From Datisca glomerata (taxonomy: Eukaryota > Streptophyta > Magnoliopsida > Cucurbitales > Datiscaceae): a stretch of 64,000 bases of DNA. The position numbers were made by a program, and so were the translations under genes. Location of the stretch: NCBI GenBank assembly GCA_003255025.1, contig QANY01006190.1, positions 534,317 through 598,316 on the forward strand. The letters run 5' to 3'. Under the pieces are notes generated by a model. That model was not told the DNA's origin. It searched no databases and saw only the letters and a program-made list of their open reading frames with translations. The stretch's first letter is position 1; each line of letters begins with the position of its first letter. This document shows positions 58,311-64,000 of this stretch, in pieces.

Positions 58311-59531
58311 TCATGTGTTGGGGTAAACCCTCCCAATTAGGCTTGTATTCTCACTTAAGGTGCCTAAATTCAAAACTAAAAGTTGAGGATTAACATGAAG
58401 TAAGGATACTTGAAAATCAGAGATAGTTGGTGATTTAGATTCACCAGATTGTTCAGTCTTATCAAAGATTGACTGATTGACTTGGGTATTTATGGCTATG
58501 CCTTTAAGTCTTAAATTTATTATTTTTAAAATTTTTAATTCTTGTTCCAATTGATAGATTCTAGGATCATGACTATTATTAACAGTAGATTCAGAAAATA
58601 AATTTGTAGGAGTGTTAGACTTGCTAAACTCCCTAATTTGAGGATTAGAACTGAAAGATAAAAAATTAATTTTAATAGTACAATCCATGTATTGCTGTAT
58701 ATAATTAATATCTTCAATTGGACGTTGAATTGAGGTGGGTTAGTTTTCATTGGTTAAAAGTCAATTTGTAGGGAAAGTAATATCAGGCCACCTAATTGTT
58801 TTAGGGACTCTAATATTAGCATTACTTTGACTTGATTGCATCAACAATGTTTGATTTTTTGGACTCCTATTGATGGCTTGGAAATTCATATTAGTTTTGG
58901 TGACTTTATAATGAATTATAAATATCAAAGCTGGAGGTTGGGCACCTTCAAGAATTTGGTAACTACTAGCTTTAATATTCAAAGTTAAGGATTTAAGAAT
59001 ATGTGGGTCTGTTAAACTAAAAGATAAATTTGGAAAACAATCAAAATGGATTGGACCATTACAAAGTGAAGATTCAATTAATCCTAAAATACTCTCATTA
59101 AAATTTGTAAATCTTGCATCTCGCAAGGCTAACAAGACAGGGGTATTACGGCCTATACTTGTGAGTGGTTTAACTCTGATCTGGACTAAACCAAAGTGAA
59201 AGAAATTGTATCATTCTTCAATGTGTTGTTTAATTGCATTCAGAGAAAGTAATTGACAAGTTTCATGCTCTTTCCTAAGAGCATATATTTTTACATGATA
59301 TGGAGGCTTGAAGGAAGCAACAGACCATGTTAATTTATAAATTTCTTTACTAGAGATTTTGGGTATATTTTCTCCTATATATTTAACATGTTCTTCATTA
59401 ATTATGTCTGGTTTTGTATTCATTGTAGACCTATTGTTACAAGAAGAACTACTTCTAAATAATCTGCTCATTGCCAAGATAACTAAATTATTTTTATGAT
59501 TAAAATTTTTATCATGTATTTTGATTTTCAA
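58311..59531 (-). pseudogene. pararetrovirus movement protein, copy 2
   Basis: Three open pieces (59531-59211, 59135-58761, 58688-58311) make up a viral movement protein (MP family), which would form tubules for cell-to-cell spread. Readable blocks are YIGENIPKISSKEIYKLTWS, ALRDARFTNFNESILGLIES, CFPNLSFSLTDPHILKSLTL and VPKTIRWPDI. Stops lie between the pieces. It is the first large frame after the leader. Copy 1 and the visible part of copy 3 lack it. Confidence 0.85.
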
Positions 59532-59756
59532 ACCTGTTATGGCTTCTACAACTTTCTATGAAGCACTCTTCTCCCATTTGATTTTACAACCACCCTACCC
59601 TCGTGATTTATGTATCTAAAAGGTCTTATTGGGGTGTCTGATGCAAACCTATTAGAAACTGATACGTCAGATTCATAAATTAAAAAATCAAATATTACAG
59701 AGAAATGATCAAGCATACAAATAAATAGTCACTTGTAGAGATTAAATAAAAATAAA

Positions 59757-59905
59757 TATTCAAGTATTCAAGTAAGCAATAATAGCAACAATAATCAGCC
59801 ACTTGGGCGGTGAAGAATAGTAATTAAGCAGATATTTAATACCTGCTTAATTATTATTCTTATCGCCCAAGCGGTTGGTTATCGTTGCTTTAAATACTTA
59901 AATTA
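59757..59905 (-). promoter_or_regulatory. leader hairpin of the pararetrovirus
   Basis: An almost continuous inverted repeat with arms of about 60-70 nt: GCCACTTGGGCGGTGAAGAA (59798 on) pairs with TTCTTATCGCCCAAGCGGTT (59857 on), and the stem closes over AAGCAGATATTTAATACCTG. It lies between the primer site and the movement protein frame, where caulimovirid pregenomic RNAs have a large leader hairpin. Confidence 0.8.
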
Positions 59906-60055
59906 TATACAATTCTGCCTCTTTTGGTGTCAAAGCCAAACTTGGTAGAGTATTTTACTGTTCAATACATGCGTAATTATTGTTTTTTCCTGTCTAAGTA
60001 GCTGGTTATTGTTGCTTTAAATACTTGTATTATACGCAATTCTGCCTCTTTTGTG

Positions 60056-60067
60056 TCTCTGATACCA
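60056..60067 (-). promoter_or_regulatory. tRNA-Met primer binding site of the pararetrovirus
   Basis: On the minus strand TTGGTATCAGAGA reproduces the plant initiator-Met tRNA primer site used by caulimovirids. It lies in the loop between inverted copies of TTTAAATACTT..TATACGC (about 60013-60038 and 60083-60109), about 80 nt downstream of AATAAA in viral sense. Confidence 0.85.
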
Positions 60068-60299
60068 AAGCGGCGAAATCGCGTATAATTTAAGTATTTA
60101 AAGACAATGTATTAAGAGAAGCAAGATTCCAAAAGTAAAATTGTTTATTGAAGTAAGATAAATCTTACAAGTATTGAAGAAATTAATTTGCAATGATTAT
60201 ACTGAAGAGTTATCATGACATTTGAACTTACTATTTTCGATTTCTTGATTTCTTGATTATTCCAACAATGACATTTTGCCAAAAATAAGTTGTTTTTCT

Positions 60300-61290
60300 T
60301 TATTCATCATCACTCAGATTAACATCATCAAATAGATTTTGAGAGTCTTGAAATACGTCATAGGCCCATTGTGGTAGGACGCGACCCTTTAGCTTACTTT
60401 TATCCTTCAATTGCTGAAGGGAAGCTTTTCTGGATGATTGGGCTTCGTGGAATCTTGGTTTAATTGAGTGACTTGACTCTATAGATGATTCAGAGTCAGA
60501 ATTATTATTGTCTTCTAAAAAGAGAAGCATTTTTTGCGTTAATTCTTACTTCAATTTGGATTTGGGCTTTGTAGCTCTTGATTTCCCTTTGAAGAGGGTT
60601 TTGATTTTGATTTGGATTATTTGGATGAGTTTGAATTTGATGATTTGGTTTGTGAATTTAGGATAATGGGCTCATTAATTTTTAGTGGAGCTTTGGCAAA
60701 AGGATTTATCAATTTCATATTGGGATGGATATTACAAATTCGTGGTTGATGGAGACAATTATTTTCTGGATATTGAATTTATCCCACCATTCAACATAAT
60801 ATTCACTGGTGAGGAATTCACTTCAACTGAGGATTGCCACTTTAAGATCCAAGGTATTTTGTATTTATTTGAAATGTAAATTATTTGGAAAAAGGAGATC
60901 TCAATTGGTGAGGGTATGTAAACTTTAAAAAAATAAAATAAAATATTATTGAAAATTAATTGTTAAAAGTTCTAAACAAGACCATGAATGGACCACCATC
61001 TTAAGGACCAATTTGGAAAACCAATTTTGAAATTTTTATAAAAATTTAAAAATCACGACTGGGAAAATCATTATTTTGATGTAGGAAAATCATATGTCAA
61101 GCATCAATACAGTCCAAATAATTATATATTTTTTCATTTTAAATAATTTGAGACCTGAAGTTGAACTTTTCAATCCTTCATGGTTATGATTTTGAGAGTA
61201 AAAAAGGAATGGTGGAGGATTCTTCTTTCAAAATTTTTTATTGGGCTAATATTAATGGATTTTGTTTCTAAGAGAATATCTCTATAGCAT
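60300..61290 (-). pseudogene. pararetrovirus 3' coding region, copy 3
   Basis: The terminal piece 60530-60300 encodes a Ser/Asp-rich tail: SESSIESSHSIKPRFHEAQS, then KGRVLPQWAYDVFQDSQNLF ending NLSDDE. Upstream parts match 50640-50950. The function is not recognised; it is the last frame before the non-coding region. Confidence 0.6.
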
Positions 61291-61421
61291 GACTTCAATG
61301 CAACATTAAGGAGAAAATCATCTTCTTATTTCAGAAAAATTCCTAGCAGTTTTTTTTTTCATATTGAGTCCTCATTCTTTCATTTGAAAGATCCTATTGA
61401 AATAGCAAAAGCCCATTTCTT

Positions 61422-62520
61422 CTAGATTTTCATTTTGTCTCTGGTCACAAGGACAAAAATCTTATCCAATTCATCAATCCATGCATTTCTTAGATGTTCA
61501 AATTCATTATGACCATAATTAATGGATGAGAATTTTGAGCAAAAAGCGGTTTCCCTACCATTAAACTTCTTGATTTTAAAAGAATTTGGGTTGAGTATTC
61601 TAGGTTTTACATTTTCGTATTTTAGTAGGTCAGAATTCTCAAATTCATCCATGACAGAATTTTGAAATGATTTCCTGCATAAATTCATAAGAAAAGAAGT
61701 CAGAAATTGAATGATTAATATCTTGAATAAATTCAATATTGAAATAAAATATGCTAAAAATAGACTATCTGACAAAACTTTGTTTGGAAGTAATGTCAAA
61801 ACATGTTTTGCTTATTTACAATCAATTTTAAAAGAAACTTTTGGTTTAATTGATTATCCTGAAATTTATTATTAAATCGTATGATTCGATTAATTGTTTT
61901 AATAATGGAATGACAGATCTCAAATCCTAGAAATATGTTCTTAGATTGAAACAATTTGATTTTACTTAAAGAGATAACTAAACCATTTTGCTTTATTATC
62001 TTAGCAAACAATTCAAAATGTTTCCAATGTTGATCAATTAATTTGGAAAAAGAACATTATCAATGTAAACAATTGAAAAGTTAGTGAATTGTCTAAAAAT
62101 TTCATTCATTATATTCTGAAATTCACTATGAGTATTTTTAAGATCAAAAGACATTACATTTTTTTGTAAAGGCCAAATGGAGTTACAAACGCAGTTTTGT
62201 ATTTATCATTTTCATTTATCTAGATTTTCTAGAGTCCAGATTTCATGTCAAACTTTAGATAATACAACAACATCTCCAAGCCTGTTGATCAAGTCCATTT
62301 TGTTTGGTAAAAGATATCTAATCTATTCTAAAATATTATTAAGGGGCTTGTAATTAATTACTAACTGAGGAACCTCTCGTTCGATTTCACTGGCCTTTTG
62401 GATATAGAAGGTCAATCAAAACCAAGGAGATCTGCTCCTTCTAATAATATTTTTATTGAAAAATTCTGTAATTTCTTTCTTATAGAAATCAAGCATTTCA
62501 GAATTCATCTGAATTGGTTG
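61422..62520 (-). pseudogene. pararetrovirus reverse transcriptase and RNase H, copy 3
   Basis: The RT thumb is readable at 62011-61796 (IKQNGLVISLSKIKLFQSKN). The catalytic box at 62056-62067 encodes YIDN rather than YIDD. A downstream piece (61799-61422) has INYGHNEFEHLRNAWIDELD near its end. Frame breaks occur throughout. Confidence 0.78.
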
Positions 62521-62729
62521 TACCTTTATTGGGATATTCATTTAATCAAATTCTTTAATGTAAGGCAGACTAACAGTATGGTGCTTTGTGTGCTGGAAAG
62601 CATTGGGAATGTTAGCATATAAATTCTTTACAAATTTTTTGTTCAAATATTTTAATTTATTTTTTAAGAGCAGGATTTTGAAGTTGTTCTTCAACTCTTT
62701 TGAATTTTTTTCATCTTGTAAAAATATAA

Positions 62730-63164
62730 TCATTTTTTACAAGAAATTAAATTCACAACTTTATAAATAGAATTTTGTTTTAAAGTTTTCAATATTTCAT
62801 TGAAAGAAAAATAAATAAATTTGAATTTGATAGGTTTATCCATTATATAAATAATTATCACATCATGCTCTGTTATAAAAGGATACATCAGATAAATGAA
62901 TAGTAAACCTAAAATAATTTTGTCTGTTATATTTTTTACTAAAACAAATGATGTTCTAAAACATACATTATCTTGAAAAATATGAACTTTAAGGATTTCA
63001 TAATTGATAACTATTCTAGTACCATTTGTAGAGGATGATGATTCCTTTATCTTCTTGAAGTACTTGGTAGGAACGAATCCTTCTTGCATAAGATTCAAAT
63101 CATCTCCTGAATCAATATGAGCCATTGAAGTGAAATCAAAATCTTGGATTAGTATTCTGACCAT
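62730..63164 (-). pseudogene. pararetrovirus aspartic protease, copy 3
   Basis: A 144-codon open piece with the active-site box AHIDSGDDLNLMQEGFVP, followed by TKYFKKIKESSSSTNGTRIV and FQDNVCFRTSFVLVKNITDK with IILGLLF, the usual order of a retropepsin. It is the best preserved protease in the array. The polymerase in the same copy is broken, so no full polyprotein exists. Confidence 0.85.
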
Positions 63165-63536
63165 TATGTGTCATTTTTTAATTTTGATGTGATTAAGAAT
63201 TTGAATGAAGTTTTCATCACCTTGAATATTGATAACATGTTCTTCAACCTCATCTCTAGAAATTGAGGATTTATTAGGTTCTCCTAGTCCATTGGATTCA
63301 TGATTTTTAATTAAATTCTTTTTTTTTAAAGATTTAATTTTTTTGTTATTTCTGTGTTTGAATCTTTTAATTCTTTTATTTATTTTTTAATATTTTTTAT
63401 TTATTTTTGAAGTTCATGAGGAGTAACTTTTTTCATTTCTTTTAATTTTATTGAGTGTTTGTGAAAGGTTTGTAATATTATTATTAGACTTCCAATTTTT
63501 TTTCTTTTAAATTACATTCCTAAATCTTTCAAGATA

Positions 63537-64000
63537 TTATTGTTTTAATTCAGGATTTTCAATTTTACTAATTAAATCTAACAAAAGTTTTTTGTTCTTC
63601 ATTTTTATTTTAAACATTAACAATTTTCTGTCAGATCTTGAAGAGTATAATTTTTCACATTTAGAGGATTCAAATTCTTCTAAATCTTCATTGCTACTTT
63701 CATAGTAATCTATTGATTCTATAATTCTAAAAAAATATTGTTTATCTTCTTTAGAGATTTTTAATTGATTAATTTTATTTTTTACTTTGACAAGTGTTGG
63801 AAAAATGACCATTTTGGTCACACTTGAAACACTTGATTATACTTTTATCAACAAATTGTTTACTGAATTTTCTTTTTGAATAATTTTTATTCTTAGAAAC
63901 GTATTTGTCAAAATTTTTATTATTCTGTTTGTTGTATTTTCTCGATAAGGTTTGTAAATTCTTCTAGGATTAAGATGTTAATTTTTCCTATTCTTTTGGG
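63537..64000 (-). pseudogene. pararetrovirus capsid C-terminal region with zinc knuckle, copy 3
   Basis: A complete zinc knuckle, CFKCDQNGHFSNTC (CX2CX4HX4C), is encoded at 63831-63790, just upstream of the open piece 63821-63537. That piece has acidic ESIDYYESSNEDLEEFESSK. The knuckle would bind viral RNA. The rest of the capsid region continues beyond the window. Confidence 0.82.

Larger units (their letters stand above)
49545..64000 (-). mobile_element. endogenous caulimovirid (pararetrovirus) head-to-tail array
   Basis: At least three copies of one plant pararetrovirus lie in the same (minus) orientation. Copy 1 is 53046 to 49545 (protease to poly(A) region). Copy 2 is about 60250 to 53046 (leader, movement protein, capsid region, protease, polymerase, 3' region). 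Copy 3 runs from beyond 64000 to about 60250 (capsid region to 3' region). Movement protein, single zinc knuckle, aspartic protease, RT and a tRNA-Met primer site are the Caulimoviridae set. The genus is not resolved. Every copy has many stops and frameshifts; this is an old, inactive integration. Confidence 0.85.

Noticed and set aside
49545..64000. An intact, expressible viral genome
   Set aside because: Every recognised gene is split by stops or frameshifts, the copy 3/copy 2 promoter is deleted and copy 1 lacks its 5' half. Nothing here supports an active virus.

Overview
This window is nuclear DNA from a flowering plant, probably a eudicot. It is AT-rich, genes have GT-AG introns, and it holds plant-type LTR retrotransposons with initiator-Met tRNA primer sites, hAT- and Mutator-like elements, a LINE fragment and an endogenous plant pararetrovirus. 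I cannot name the species. Only two host genes look intact: a 14-exon plastid-type ATP-dependent 6-phosphofructokinase (15748-23013, +) and a single-exon group IX ERF transcription factor (40773-41333, +). Nearly everything else is mobile DNA in various states of decay.

Layout. 1-165 is a 21-bp minisatellite. About 340-1980 is a Mutator-like inverted-repeat element that carries a piece of a 40S ribosomal protein S2 gene (Pack-MULE style). 2305-15236 is a decayed Ty1/copia element whose 3' LTR was split by a second, SIRE-like copia element (7301-14972) with a 5-bp target duplication. The PFK gene follows a CT/TG microsatellite, and its intron 11 holds a small inverted-repeat element with a tRNA-like internal promoter. 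23495-35272 is a Ty3/gypsy element of Tat type. It has lost gag and protease, and keeps a 3' tandem-repeat array and an antisense reading frame. Its 3' end is duplicated around a piece of foreign repeat.

36805-44447 contains two long direct repeats (B and C) flanking the ERF gene. B carries a 5'-truncated LINE with a 16-bp target duplication, and C carries a 1.3-kb Mutator-like insertion. A DUF7745-like orphan fragment lies at 44432-45000. Two further inverted-repeat elements follow: 46849-47771, and a foldback element at 48247-49249 with a 10-bp target duplication.

49545-64000 is a head-to-tail array of at least three copies of an endogenous caulimovirid, all on the minus strand. They are broken by many stops and frameshifts, but movement protein, zinc knuckle, aspartic protease, reverse transcriptase, a tRNA-Met primer site, a leader hairpin, a TATA box and a poly(A) signal can all be recognised. 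The copies differ by a promoter deletion, a microinversion and a junction that fuses protease to a 3' region. The array runs off the right edge of the window.
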